DNA of 40,865 bases from Verrucomicrobiaceae bacterium (GCA_027488755.1 JAIYAZ010000013.1:1-40865); one strand, 5' to 3'. Counted from the stretch's first letter, positions 23,501 to 32,454 are shown. Numbers and translations: made by a program. Notes: a model not told the origin generated them from the letters alone.

Positions 23501-25005
23501 GCCGGGACGGAACGAGACAAGGACCGGCCGGGAAGGCGGCGACTGCTTCCAAAATACACCATGGCGTTGTAGACCAGAGCCGGCACAAAAAAGATCATAA
23601 ACCCATAGAAGGACTGGTAAGGCAGATATCGCACCGTCACCAAAGCGGTTAGAAAGAATGCGGACCACGTCACGATCCGCAGTTCATAGGTCCTGAGTCG
23701 CTCGGTCCAGAGCTGCCAAAGCCGCATGAACCAGCCAAGGAGCCCCATCACGAGAAGCATGTAGAGCTTGCCCCCATCGTCGTTAATGAAGCCGATGATT
23801 CCCGGGCTGTAGGGAATGCCGTAGGTGTAGGACACATCGGCCAGCACGCCGCCCCGGGGCTTGCCGGGCCAGACCTTGCGGGGCACCCAATGCACCAGGG
23901 GATATACATACGAAAAAAAGTAAGGCCGCCAGCGGTGCCGCCAATTGAGGGAGGCAATCAAGGTGTCGAGCATATTGATGTCGGACGCATAACCAAACGC
24001 GCGATCCATGCCTTCCTTCGTGTAGGAATCCCCGGGTTTGAGAATGACCTCTTCAATGACCTGCTCGTTTGAGAGAGAGCGATCCGACCCGAGCGTCTTG
24101 AAGAAGGGGTAGATGGCAAAGAGGGCCACTAGCAGCCACACGCTGATTTTCCCGCGGAAGATCAGGAACGTCGCCAGCACTACAGTGAATACGCCCACGG
24201 TGTAGAACCCGCGGAAGTTGCTCATATTGTAGAGGAAAAAGGCGTCGACGAGCACGATCGCAAAAGACACCAAGAGCAGAAAAATTCCGATCTCCGAGGG
24301 TCGCTCCCGCACCCGCCGCGCGACGTAAACATACGCGTAGAGATTAAAGCCGTGAACCAAGGTGGGCAGGAGATAGATGTAGGCGTTGTCGGAGGTATTC
24401 GTGAGCGCGATGCGGCGCCCACTCAACCCCAAGGGAGCCAGGGCCGCCGCCGCCGCAACTTGAAGCAGCAAAAAGACAAGGGTGAGGTCCCGCCCCCGCG
24501 GCAGAAACCCCTGCACGCTGCGGTGCCAGGCCGCATGGGCGGCGCGCTGCTCATTGAACAAGGCGCCGAAGATAAAGCACCCGAGACCGGAGACGACCCA
24601 CGCGAGGGCGTCCACGAAATGATTGATGCCCACCGGCACGGGCAATCCAAGGCGCAGGATGATGGAATAATCGTTATTCGCGATCACGTAGATCGCCCGC
24701 GCGGCGAAAACAAAGCAGGAAACGGCAACGAAGCACGAGGCGAAGGTCACTCCGCCAAAGGCCCTGGCATCGTGCCGCACAAACCATACCGACATGGCAA
24801 TGAGCAGCCCCGTAAGCACGCTCGCCCCCGTGTGATCGCGCAAAGCCAGCGCGACTATCACCGTCACAAAAAGAATCGGCAGCAATCCGTATTGCAGGAA
24901 TACCAGCGCCGCCCGGCGGTCATTCGGTGATGCCGCGAGGTGCGGCGGTCGGAGGGCCACGGGCACCTGGCGTCGGTCGGTCGGCGTTGCGGAGAAAGCG
25001 GTCAT
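23497..25005 (-). CDS. O-antigen/exopolysaccharide polymerase (Wzy-like), 502 aa
   Basis: This polytopic inner-membrane protein would join lipid-linked repeat units at the periplasmic face. About ten to twelve hydrophobic helices are visible, for example LQYGLLPILFVTVIVALAL, GLLIAMSVWFV, FVAVSCFVFAARAIYVIA, LVFLLLQVAAAAALAP and ISVWLLVALFAIYPFF. A large loop before the last helices contains YPLVHWVPRKVWPGKPRGG, like the IPR-x3-P-x-KP pattern of oligosaccharide repeat-unit polymerases, and then PYSPGIIGFINDDGG. The start is the ATG at 25005, overlapping the GT2 stop in ATGA. Wzy proteins diverge strongly, so the call rests on topology, this loop and context beside GT and Wzx genes. Confidence 0.85.
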   Translation of the reverse strand: MTAFSATPTDRRQVPVALRPPHLAASPNDRRAALVFLQYGLLPILFVTVIVALALRDHTGASVLTGLLIAMSVWFVRHDARAFGGVTFASCFVAVSCFVFAARAIYVIANNDYSIILRLGLPVPVGINHFVDALAWVVSGLGCFIFGALFNEQRAAHAAWHRSVQGFLPRGRDLTLVFLLLQVAAAAALAPLGLSGRRIALTNTSDNAYIYLLPTLVHGFNLYAYVYVARRVRERPSEIGIFLLLVSFAIVLVDAFFLYNMSNFRGFYTVGVFTVVLATFLIFRGKISVWLLVALFAIYPFFKTLGSDRSLSNEQVIEEVILKPGDSYTKEGMDRAFGYASDINMLDTLIASLNWRHRWRPYFFSYVYPLVHWVPRKVWPGKPRGGVLADVSYTYGIPYSPGIIGFINDDGGKLYMLLVMGLLGWFMRLWQLWTERLRTYELRIVTWSAFFLTALVTVRYLPYQSFYGFMIFFVPALVYNAMVYFGSSRRLPGRSLSRSVPA

Positions 25006-25925
25006 GCGCGAGGGCGGAAGATCAAACTCGTGAGGCTGACGGCAGCTTTGTAAAGGCGGTGCCACATTTCGAGCCGACCATCGTCGTTCGGAGCCGGGCA
25101 GACAAGGCCGGACTCCTCCACCGCCCGGGTAAAGGCATCGGCGACTTCCGGCAGATCGGCGGCAAGGTGGGCGCGCCGCCGGGCGATCCAGAGTTTTAGG
25201 ACCGGCCGCGAAATCCCCGGCGGCCAGCAATCGAGCCGGCTGCGCAGCCAGCGGACCTCCTCCAGGGCAAAGTTGAGGCGGTTCTGGGGGCGGAGCGGGG
25301 TGTCGCGATACTGACCCACGGTGCGCGGGATGTAGATCGCGTCGCCCTGGTGGGCGAGCTGATGGTAGAGCTCCATGTCTTGGTAAAAGTCGTAGGCCCC
25401 TTCAAACCCCCCCACCCGGCGAAACGCTTCCACGCGAAAGGCGGTGCCCACCACGGTGACCGCGTTGAGCAGGGTTTGGAGCCGGTCAAACGCCCGACCA
25501 CCCAGCCGGTAGGCAAACGGCCACCCGCGCCGGGCCCGGACGCTTTGCCCATCGACCGAGAGCCCATCATGGTTGGCAAAGTAGAGCGCGCCACCGGGCG
25601 AACGCTGGATCGCCGCATCCAGCGTCTCCAGCGCATGGGGGTAAAGAACGTCGTCGCTGTGCAGCATCACGAAGAATTCCGCCTCGGGTGCCGTCGAGAA
25701 GGCCCGGTTCCAGTTCTCGGTCTTGCCCACGCACTTCTCCGCGATGGCGACCCGGAGGCGTGGATGCGAGAGGCCCCGCAGATAATCCGCCGATCCGTCG
25801 GTGGAGCCATTATCGCTCACATAAACCTGGAAATCCCCGTGCGCCTGGGCCAGGGCCGATTCCACTGCGGCGGGCAAGGTCGCGACGGATTGAAAGGTCG
25901 GAATGACAATGCAAAAACGCGTCAT
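25002..25925 (-). CDS. Glycosyltransferase family 2, 307 aa
   Basis: This inverting GT-A enzyme begins with FCIVIPTFQSVATLPAAVES, the nucleotide-binding strand of GT2, and continues with VYVSDNGSTDGSADYLRGL. The metal-binding DxD equivalent is in FFVMLHSDDVLYPHALE. The acceptor side has VVGTAFRVEAFRRVGGF and DFYQDMELYHQLAHQGDAIY (ED-type catalytic base region). About 60 C-terminal residues form a helical tail with Trp/Arg-rich stretches. The ATG at 25925 overlaps the preceding gene stop in ATGA. It is probably one of the enzymes that build the repeat unit. Confidence 0.92.
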   Translation of the reverse strand: MTRFCIVIPTFQSVATLPAAVESALAQAHGDFQVYVSDNGSTDGSADYLRGLSHPRLRVAIAEKCVGKTENWNRAFSTAPEAEFFVMLHSDDVLYPHALETLDAAIQRSPGGALYFANHDGLSVDGQSVRARRGWPFAYRLGGRAFDRLQTLLNAVTVVGTAFRVEAFRRVGGFEGAYDFYQDMELYHQLAHQGDAIYIPRTVGQYRDTPLRPQNRLNFALEEVRWLRSRLDCWPPGISRPVLKLWIARRRAHLAADLPEVADAFTRAVEESGLVCPAPNDDGRLEMWHRLYKAAVSLTSLIFRPRA

Positions 25926-26827
25926 GGGCGGAAAAAGCGCTGCCGCAACCGGCGAAGTTGGTTCATCCAAGGGTTGCGAAACGGATCCCGCGCAGCGGAC
26001 CAATTTTGGGCCTGGTCGGCGCAGACCGCGACCTCCTCCTCGGCCCGGCGAAAGGCCCCGGGTCGCAAAAAGAGATCCTCGAAACGGCCCTGTTCGATGA
26101 GCTCCCGCGTCCACGGCACGTCGGTTGGCCGCGGCGGCGCGTAAACGAGATGGTAATGGCGGTAACGCTCGATGACCTCCAGAACCCTCGTCTCCGCCGG
26201 GAGCCGGGTATCGAGGAGGTGCTTGAGCGTTTTTTCGGGGTTGCGCTGCCCCCGGTCAAAGGCCTCGTAAAGTTCCTCCACCCGCTCGATCGAAAAAATT
26301 TTCAGGAACGTCTCGGCGGGCGCATAGAGCACGTGGTCCGACACCCACCCTTCTTTCGGCAGACCGACATCGCGAGCAAGCAACACCGCCTCCGCATCCC
26401 GCGCGAGCACGGACGCCAGATCATCCGAGGTAAACGCGCAATCCGAGCGCACCCGGAGAACGTGCGAAAACGTCGCCCGGTCGGGCAGCGCCCGAAAGAC
26501 GGCGCACAGTTGCGCCAGCCCAAGGAACATCCCCATTACGGCATTCACCGTGGAATGCGTGTTGACCTCCTTACCGATCCGTTTCGCGTAGAAGTCTTCG
26601 TCGTAGGGGTCGTGGAAAAGACAGACTTTGGTCTCGGCCCGCGGGGGCAACTCCCGCCAGTCGGACTCAAACCCCTGCCGCTGCTTGTTCCCCAGGTCAC
26701 TCTTCCAAAGATGAAAAAAGAACGCCGGATTCCTTTCCGCGAGCAGGGCGGATAGGCGCGTCTGCACCAGCCCGGCATATCGAACCGGGCCGGAGACAAA
26801 TATGGCAATGCGACGAGACGAATTCAT
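25922..26827 (-). CDS. Putative polysaccharide-biosynthesis glycosyltransferase-like protein, 301 aa
   Basis: There is no firm family match. The N terminus IAIFVSGPVRYAGLVQTRL followed by FFFHLWKSDLG resembles proteins in capsule loci that begin with a (V/I)SG-x-R strand and an H-x-W motif. A later segment, FSHVLRVRSDCAFTSDDL, has the R-x-R-x-D pattern seen at the metal site in such GT-A-like proteins. WavE-family neighbours to the right have analogous GP and R-x-D motifs (LRMRADC, KLRTDA), so distant relationship is likely. It lies between a GT2 gene (4-base overlap) and a WavE gene (nine-base gap). Probable role: glycosyltransferase of the repeat unit. Confidence 0.6.
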   Translation of the reverse strand: MNSSRRIAIFVSGPVRYAGLVQTRLSALLAERNPAFFFHLWKSDLGNKQRQGFESDWRELPPRAETKVCLFHDPYDEDFYAKRIGKEVNTHSTVNAVMGMFLGLAQLCAVFRALPDRATFSHVLRVRSDCAFTSDDLASVLARDAEAVLLARDVGLPKEGWVSDHVLYAPAETFLKIFSIERVEELYEAFDRGQRNPEKTLKHLLDTRLPAETRVLEVIERYRHYHLVYAPPRPTDVPWTRELIEQGRFEDLFLRPGAFRRAEEEVAVCADQAQNWSAARDPFRNPWMNQLRRLRQRFFRP

Positions 26828-26836
26828 CTCCGAGGC

Positions 26837-27841
26837 CTAGCCGAGGCGCCGCCAAAGTTTTCTCAGCAAACTTGCCTTCCAAGCTTTCGCCGGGGGAGAC
26901 CAATCGAAACAAAGGGGCATCACCTTATATTTCCACATAACCAAGAGCCACTGCCACCACGCTTTTGTGACCAAGCCGACACCATGCGCCAGCGGCGCTT
27001 GAGAGAGCCTTGCGGCGCACCGTTCAAAATCCTCCGGCGTATAACAGCCCGCAGGGTCCGCCTGGGTTTCGAAAGGCTTCTTGAAGCGCAGCCCAAGTTC
27101 CCCAAAGGTGCCCACCATAAAGTTTGCGCATAGGGTCTTCTCCGACAGTAAAATGAGCCGCGGATCGGCGGTGTGCTCGTAAGCAAGCCGGATCGAAAAT
27201 CCGTTCGCGTTCAGGAAAGAAAGCCAAATCATTTGCTCCGAGTTGAGAGCCCCTCCCGCCCGAGGCAACAAGCGGGAGCGATAATAGGGCCCCTGGATCG
27301 CGGCCCCGAACAGTCGCAGGAAATCCTCTCGCAGGCCGAGGTGCAAAAGATCGCTGGGGTGAAAGGTTCGGCCACCTTTCCGGGGATTGCGCGTGTATAA
27401 ACTCGGAACAAGCATGGGAGCCTGAAATCGCGGGCCCTCGCTCACGGTGAAGGAACGCAGCTTGCGCGAATAGACCTCCAGCGCCGCGGTGGTTTCCAGC
27501 ACGCAATCCGCCCTCATCCGCAGAAGCCATCGCCGGGTAGCGACTTGCCCCCCTTCAAACGCGGCCAGAACCATCCGCGCGAAGTTATTTTTCACCTCCA
27601 GACCCGAAAGCTTTTCCAAAATCGTGGGGCCGGGATCCTTTAGAAACACGATGTTATCAAAGACTTCCCGGCAACTTAACGATGCCTCGCATGCCTCCCA
27701 GGTGACCAGGATGATTTCCGCCCTCGGCAGCAATCCCCGAAGACGCACCGCGGCTTTACAGGTGCCCATGAAGGCCGGCGTCTCGACCTCGATCGGGCCG
27801 CAGACAATTACCGACAGGTCGTCGCCCTGGCCTCTAATCAT
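26837..27841 (-). CDS. WavE-like polysaccharide synthesis protein 1, 334 aa
   Basis: WavE (PF07507) was named in Vibrio cholerae lipopolysaccharide core synthesis and is probably a glycosyltransferase. Visible family traits are LSVIVCGPIEVETPAFMG at the N terminus, LPRAEIILVTWEACEA, IVFLKDPGP, NFARMVLAAFEGG and RRWLLRMRADCVLET. The C-terminal half includes NSEQMIWLSFLNANGF and a basic tail ending RKLWRRLG. It is a diverged paralogue of the next gene (27914-28855): GPI, TWE/TWK, DPG and R-x-D motifs occur in the same order. The start is the ATG at 27839-27841. Confidence 0.75.
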   Translation of the reverse strand: MIRGQGDDLSVIVCGPIEVETPAFMGTCKAAVRLRGLLPRAEIILVTWEACEASLSCREVFDNIVFLKDPGPTILEKLSGLEVKNNFARMVLAAFEGGQVATRRWLLRMRADCVLETTAALEVYSRKLRSFTVSEGPRFQAPMLVPSLYTRNPRKGGRTFHPSDLLHLGLREDFLRLFGAAIQGPYYRSRLLPRAGGALNSEQMIWLSFLNANGFSIRLAYEHTADPRLILLSEKTLCANFMVGTFGELGLRFKKPFETQADPAGCYTPEDFERCAARLSQAPLAHGVGLVTKAWWQWLLVMWKYKVMPLCFDWSPPAKAWKASLLRKLWRRLG

Positions 27842-27913
27842 AGTTCGGTTTAAGTTTTGGAACTTTCACGACATCGCGCTTCACGGCTAGTCTGGCCCAG
27901 GGAGTCTGGTTTG

Positions 27914-28855
27914 TCACCGCTGCACCCCCAGCGAAAGTGGCAATCGAGTTTTCACCCCTAGCATCAACAGCGAAACCCGCGCCCAAGCATTGCTTGCCAG
28001 ACTTGAGAGCCCAAGATGCAGAGCATAGCGAATGGGGCGAACCCGAGCATCCTGCTCATAACGCACCAACTCCGCCGGCGAATAGCAATCCTGCACGGAG
28101 GTGCCGAATTGCTTCGAGAACTCAAGCCCGACCGCCGCGGACTCAAGGATTTTGACGTTCGCCGCCGCGGCACGGTCGTAAACAAGCACCTTGCGCACCC
28201 CGTAAGCGAAGCCATGAGCAAGGCTTACGCCGGAAGTTCCTCGGAGGGTGGGAAACCAAAGAAACTGCTCCGGGCATAGCCAGGGAATTGGCGTTTCGGA
28301 ATTCGACTCCAACTCGCCCACCCACCGGCAAGCCCGTTCAAAAAGGGACAAAAGGTCCGTTCTTTCGCCCGCCAACAGAATATCGCTGAGGTGAAAAAGA
28401 AGCGCACTGCGGCGCGGATTACGGGAGAAAAGGCACCCGACCGCCACCCTTCGGGAGAATATTGCCGCTTCGGGCTCTAATGCCGAAAGACCTGCCATCT
28501 CCCGACGGATGCTTTCGCCGTTGACCCGTGCATCCGTGCGCAGTTTTACCGCAAACTCGCGGCCCCCCGCGCGCAATCCCTCGAGGCTCGAAATAAGCAT
28601 CCTCTTTGTATTCTGGTTACGAAATCGGAATCGATTCCACCACAATGGAGTTGTTGCCAATGCTCCAGGATCGTCGAGCTGCAGAAGCTGATCTGCATGG
28701 ACGCCATCGAGCGCAGCGCCCTTCCAAGTCGCGACGACAATTTCTGCCCCGGGGCATGTGCGCCGGATGGCAGCAATCGACTCGCCGAGATAGGCCGCCG
28801 CCTCCAGGTTCGAAATTGGCCCTTGAAAAACGAAGCTAATTTGGTCCGCGTTCAT
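27914..28855 (-). CDS. WavE-like polysaccharide synthesis protein 2, 313 aa
   Basis: This is a clearer WavE-family member than its neighbour: ISFVFQGPISNLEAAAYLG, IRRTCPGAEIVVATWKGA, LLQLDDPGAL, RNQNTKRMLISSLEGLRAGG and FAVKLRTDARVNGE match the expected order. A long central region with FSRNPRRSALLFHLSDILL corresponds to TRNPRKGGRTFHPSDLLHL in the 26837 protein, confirming paralogy. The start is the ATG at 28853-28855, overlapping the end of the flippase gene by 20 bases. Its probable role is glycosyl transfer during repeat-unit assembly; donor unknown. Confidence 0.85.
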   Translation of the reverse strand: MNADQISFVFQGPISNLEAAAYLGESIAAIRRTCPGAEIVVATWKGAALDGVHADQLLQLDDPGALATTPLWWNRFRFRNQNTKRMLISSLEGLRAGGREFAVKLRTDARVNGESIRREMAGLSALEPEAAIFSRRVAVGCLFSRNPRRSALLFHLSDILLAGERTDLLSLFERACRWVGELESNSETPIPWLCPEQFLWFPTLRGTSGVSLAHGFAYGVRKVLVYDRAAAANVKILESAAVGLEFSKQFGTSVQDCYSPAELVRYEQDARVRPIRYALHLGLSSLASNAWARVSLLMLGVKTRLPLSLGVQR

Positions 28856-30212
28856 TGCCCTTTTTGCTTAAAGTCCATTCCCGAAAAAGCACCAAAACGC
28901 TGACGCAAAAAATCAACGTCACGACGCCAAGCTTTCCGTCTGCAATCCTTCCCGCGCCAAAAGGCGCAAGCATAGGATACACGACCAGCGCGATCATGGC
29001 CCCAGCCCCACTCATCACCAAAACCACCTTTTGCCGGTCGATTAAGACTAAAGCCGAGGAAACGATTGCGTAGGCCACCCCGATAAAGAAGCAACTGATC
29101 AAGGCGGCAAAGGGGTGACTTGCCCCCACAAACCGCTCTCCCAGCAGCAAAGGCAGCCCGAACTCCGCGCCGGCCAGAGCGGCAAGATAGATCATCGGGG
29201 TTGCCACCAAAATTGCCACGGCCACCCAGCCCGAAATGCGAAGCATCCGCTCCGGCGATTCCCGGTGCCACACAATCATGCGGGGGAAAAGGACTGCGGG
29301 AAGCAGGGCGATAAAGGCATTCGCGGCGTTGCACAGAGTCATCGCCGAACCGTAGAGACCAATCTCATAGTGACTGGCAAAAAACGCAAGAAAGACGCCG
29401 TCGCTGGTATAGAGGCCGAAGATCACGATCACATTCAGCATCATGGGCCATGCCTCCCGCACGTGCCCTGGCAGCATGGCCAGCAAGTCCCACCGCGGCC
29501 TCAAGGGAATGGTGACCGGCCCCAGACAGAACACGATCACCGCTACGGTGAGCATGCCAATCGCTTGAATGGCGAGAAATACCTGAGCGCTTGGCCAGAG
29601 GGACATGAGACTCACAAAGAGCCCCGCCATGACAAGTGAAGAGGCAAACTGCGCATTACCAAACTGCCGCAATCGATCGAGACCTTGCGAGACGGGCTGC
29701 GGATTCAACGCCGCGCAGAACAGCACCGCATAGGCCGCCAGCCAGACCCAGCCATGCTCCAGTGACGTCTGGGAAGGGGCGAACCGGCTGGCCCCTAACC
29801 AGATCGCCAGCATAAGGGGTAGACAGAAGAGAACTAGGAGAAGGCGGAGCGAATAGTATCGCCCCGCAATTTCCCGTCGGCCTCCGAGGTCATCGGCCCG
29901 AGCCATGAATTTTGGCAGCAGGGCGTCGTAACCAAGGTTGGTCGTAAGCCCCAGCAGGCTGACGATGGACATCGGCAGCCCGGCGACCCCGAGACCATCC
30001 GGGCCGAGCTTCCGCATCGCATACGACATTGCAAAGAAAGACACGCACTTGATCCCGAGCTGGCGAACAACGAGATGCGTGAGATCTTCCGCCAGTTTTG
30101 AGTGGCGAAACTTGGAGAGGTGGGAAATCAAGGCAAGGGTGGAAAACCGTGCAGCAGGGGATGAAGGCAACTTCGCCAACCCCTGATTTGGCGTTTCAAC
30201 TTCGGAGGGCAA
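28836..30212 (-). CDS. Oligosaccharide flippase (Wzx-like, MOP superfamily), 458 aa
   Basis: This inner-membrane transporter moves lipid-linked repeat units to the periplasmic face. Twelve or so helices are apparent, including LLLVLFCLPLMLAIWLGA, WVWLAAYAVLFCAALNP, FLAIQAIGMLTVAVIVFCLG and ILVATPMIYLAALAGAEFG. Typical MOP features are MSYAMRKLGPDGLGVAGLPM in the first helices, EIGLYGSAMTLCNAANAFIA and LLPAVLFPRM around the middle and the MLRISGWVAVAI segment after it. The TTG at 30212 is assumed; GGGAT stands eight bases upstream, and another TTG lies 11 codons later. It is followed by WavE2 with a 20-base overlap. Confidence 0.88.
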   Translation of the reverse strand: MPSEVETPNQGLAKLPSSPAARFSTLALISHLSKFRHSKLAEDLTHLVVRQLGIKCVSFFAMSYAMRKLGPDGLGVAGLPMSIVSLLGLTTNLGYDALLPKFMARADDLGGRREIAGRYYSLRLLLVLFCLPLMLAIWLGASRFAPSQTSLEHGWVWLAAYAVLFCAALNPQPVSQGLDRLRQFGNAQFASSLVMAGLFVSLMSLWPSAQVFLAIQAIGMLTVAVIVFCLGPVTIPLRPRWDLLAMLPGHVREAWPMMLNVIVIFGLYTSDGVFLAFFASHYEIGLYGSAMTLCNAANAFIALLPAVLFPRMIVWHRESPERMLRISGWVAVAILVATPMIYLAALAGAEFGLPLLLGERFVGASHPFAALISCFFIGVAYAIVSSALVLIDRQKVVLVMSGAGAMIALVVYPMLAPFGAGRIADGKLGVVTLIFCVSVLVLFREWTLSKKGNERGPN

Positions 30213-30255
30213 TATTTATCCCGGTAATGCCACCGCCCGAAATGGAACCGGCTAA

Positions 30256-30343
30256 GGAAACGCAGATTTAAGCCAGGGATACACCCGGATGAGCACGGAT
30301 TTCAGACAACGTCCGTTTCCTTCTCACTTTGAAAATCTGCGTT
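30256..30343. repeat. Spacer inverted repeat before the flippase gene
   Basis: AACGCAGATTT at 30259-30269 is the exact reverse complement of AAATCTGCGTT at 30333-30343. Nested arms GGAAACG (30256-30262) and CGTTTCC (30314-30320) overlap it. The inside contains CCCGGATGAGCACGGATTT, similar to GGAGCACGGATGACACGGATT near 31506. This looks like dispersed spacer-repeat debris rather than a regulator. Confidence 0.5.
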
Positions 30344-30386
30344 ACTCTGCGGACGCGATTTCTTGCGCGATTTATTCAGCGCTTCT

Positions 30387-31490
30387 TTAATACAAATACG
30401 CCCTGAGCGCCTGAATCTGCTGGCCGGCCCATTCGATGACGTCGGTGCCGACGAGCTTTTTCCCGTCGAGTTCGAGTGCGAACTCGATGACGCTGGCGTT
30501 TTCCTCGGCGACGATTTTTTTCGGCTCGAAGGAGAGCTGGGCGAACTTCGCGAACAGCTCGGCCACAAAGGCCTCGATGGCCTCGCGGCCGGCGAGGTCC
30601 ACGGTGGGGTCACTGAGCCGGGCGTCGGGGGCGAGCATGGCGCGCACGCCGGCGATGTTTTTGTCGTGAAAGAAGCGGGCGTAGAGGCGGCTGAGTTCGC
30701 GCGTGAGTTCGGCGCCCTCGCGATCCCCGGGCTGCGGCGCGACGCGACCGGCGCGGTAAACCTCGGTGGTGAGGAAAAAGTCGAGGTCGCCGGGCGTGCC
30801 GAGGCCATACATGCCGTCGTATTCGCGGCCGGTATCGGCGATGACGACCTTCGAACCTTCATCGATAAGTTGGTCGTAGGCGGGGGCGACGTAGAACTCG
30901 TTGTTCACCCGGAGGTTCTTGGCGATCATGGCGTCGGCGGCGCGCACGAAGTCGCGCCCGCGGCGGAAGTTGTAGATGCCGACGGTGGCCTCGTTGCTCA
31001 CGACCTGTTTCTCGACGACGGCGGCCACGGTGCCATCGGGCTTCATCCGGCAATAGGACCACTTCGGGTGGTCGGCCCAGAAGGTCATGGTGAGGCCGTC
31101 GGCCTGCTCGCGCTCCATGGTGGCGAGGTAGTCGTCGATGGGCAGGCGCACGTATTGGTCGGCATTGGCGATCATGAGCGGCTCGTCGTTGTCGATGAAC
31201 GCGCGGGCGAGCAGCACGGTGCAGGCGGCACCCTCCGTGACCTGGGCGACTTCGACGATCTCGCAGCCGGGGCAGAGACGGCGGAGGGTGGCCGGCACCT
31301 CGGGATAGGTCACGAGGTGCTCGGCGAGGCAGATGAAGATAAACCGATGCGGCTGCGCGGGCCGCACGTTTTCAATGACCCACTGGATCATCGGCTTGCC
31401 GCCGACGGGGATGAGGGGCTTCGGGATGGTGTAACCGGCGTTGGCAAAACGACTGCCACGCCCCGCCATGGGGACTACGATGTTGAGCAT
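30387..31490 (-). CDS. Sugar nucleotidyltransferase fused to an NTF2-like domain, 367 aa
   Basis: Residues 1-245 are a sugar-1-phosphate nucleotidyltransferase: VVPMAGRGSRFANAGYTIPK with the G-x-G-x-R nucleotide loop and PKPLIPVGGKPMI, then LMIANADQYV (metal Asp) and EKQVVSNEATVGIYNFRRG. Such enzymes make NDP-sugars from NTP and sugar phosphate. Residues about 262-367 (LSRLYARFFHDKNIAGVRAM through VIEWAGQQIQALRAYLY) look like an NTF2/SnoaL cone domain, usually a small-molecule pocket or dimerisation unit. I do not know this fusion from well-studied pathways. A second, unfused nucleotidyltransferase lies at 37297. The ATG at 31488-31490 starts it; 256 bases of spacer lie upstream. Confidence 0.86.
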   Translation of the reverse strand: MLNIVVPMAGRGSRFANAGYTIPKPLIPVGGKPMIQWVIENVRPAQPHRFIFICLAEHLVTYPEVPATLRRLCPGCEIVEVAQVTEGAACTVLLARAFIDNDEPLMIANADQYVRLPIDDYLATMEREQADGLTMTFWADHPKWSYCRMKPDGTVAAVVEKQVVSNEATVGIYNFRRGRDFVRAADAMIAKNLRVNNEFYVAPAYDQLIDEGSKVVIADTGREYDGMYGLGTPGDLDFFLTTEVYRAGRVAPQPGDREGAELTRELSRLYARFFHDKNIAGVRAMLAPDARLSDPTVDLAGREAIEAFVAELFAKFAQLSFEPKKIVAEENASVIEFALELDGKKLVGTDVIEWAGQQIQALRAYLY

Positions 31491-31746
31491 AAAGCGAGTT
31501 GGAGCACGGATGACACGGATTTGTCCGACCAGATTGAAGAATGAATCAGAAGGAACCGGTTCCGCAGATTTTCACAGATTTTCTTTGTGAATTTCCTGAG
31601 TTCCAGATTCGCCCCGATTTTTCTCAAGTTAGGTATCAGAGAGGAAAAGGGGCAGCGAGATTTAAGCCGCAGACTTCCTCGCGAGGAGCCACGGATGGCG
31701 AGGACCATGCTGTCTTCTAGACCCGGCCGCGAGGTCTTCGAGGCGA
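31491..31746. other. Intergenic spacer with repeat-like motifs, no gene seen
   Basis: The stretch contains GGAGCACGGATGACACGGATT, CGCAGATTTTCACAGATTTT and GAGATTTAAGCCGCAGACTT, phrases that echo the spacer at 30256-30343. No coding potential or clear promoter is visible. It separates the PEP-CTERM-like gene from the nucleotidyltransferase fusion, so a promoter for the downstream half of the array may lie here. Confidence 0.4.
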
Positions 31747-32454
31747 TCAGCGGATGGAGGCCGGCGCTCCCAGGGTGCTTCGATTCTCGCCCGGCTTGAG
31801 CCTTCGGCGCGCGACCCCCAAGAGCAGGAGCAGCCCAGAGAGGATCGGCCCGAAAGCGCCGGACTCGGGCACCACGACAAAGTTGGCGGTAAAGGCCGAC
31901 TCGGGGATGGCCGGCTCGCCACCCAGGGCGGCGTCGAGGGAAAAGAGACTGTGGTTCGTGCCGTCGCCGGGCGCGATCCAAGCCATGGTCCCAAGGGCGT
32001 CGATGCTATCGGTGCGGAACTTACCGTAGGCGGCCCCGGCAGAAACAGATGCACCGGGCGTGTCGCTCGCGGGAAACCACACCAGCCAGAGAGGGACTCC
32101 GGCATCGAAAGCGCCGCCGTAATCGAACGTTGTGGCGCTCAGATCGAGACCGAACTGCGATTCCCCAAGGTCCAGGGTCTGATAGACGCCTAGGATGAGA
32201 TCGTCGCTGTCGCCCCCGAGGGAGGACTCTACCACCAGGGTGGTGCCAAGGGGGTCGGTGAGACCGTCCCCCGAAACGTCGGCGACGAGCAGACCAACGC
32301 GCCCGGCCGGCAGCATGGCCCCAATTTCGTCGCGCAGGATGCCGACGGCACCGGAAGTGATGGTCACGCTACCCCAAGCCAGCGGCGCGGTGGCCAGCCA
32401 ACCGGCGAGAAGCGCGGCGGCCAGACGGTTCGGGGGAAGGTCGCGCCGGCTCAT
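31747..32454 (-). CDS. Secreted PEP-CTERM-like protein, 235 aa
   Basis: The protein has a signal peptide ([20 protein letters not shown]), a beta-rich body with many Gly/Asp/Ala/Leu residues ([40 protein letters not shown]) and a C-terminal signal: [20 protein letters not shown] then [11 protein letters not shown]. The PES replaces PEP, a variant that exosortase substrates can show. It starts at ATG 32454, overlapping the SGNH/TIGR02597 gene stop in ATGA. In Verrucomicrobiota, TIGR02597-type genes often have such a small exported partner; that is from memory. It is likely anchored or released at the cell surface with the polymer. Function unknown. Confidence 0.78.
   Translation of the reverse strand: MSRRDLPPNRLAAALLAGWLATAPLAWGSVTITSGAVGILRDEIGAMLPAGRVGLLVADVSGDGLTDPLGTTLVVESSLGGDSDDLILGVYQTLDLGESQFGLDLSATTFDYGGAFDAGVPLWLVWFPASDTPGASVSAGAAYGKFRTDSIDALGTMAWIAPGDGTNHSLFSLDAALGGEPAIPESAFTANFVVVPESGAFGPILSGLLLLLGVARRRLKPGENRSTLGAPASIR

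Noticed and set aside
30363-31544. 393-residue plus-strand frame opposite the nucleotidyltransferase-NTF2 gene
   Set aside because: It is an antisense shadow; there is no domain-like sequence and the minus strand encodes a clear enzyme.
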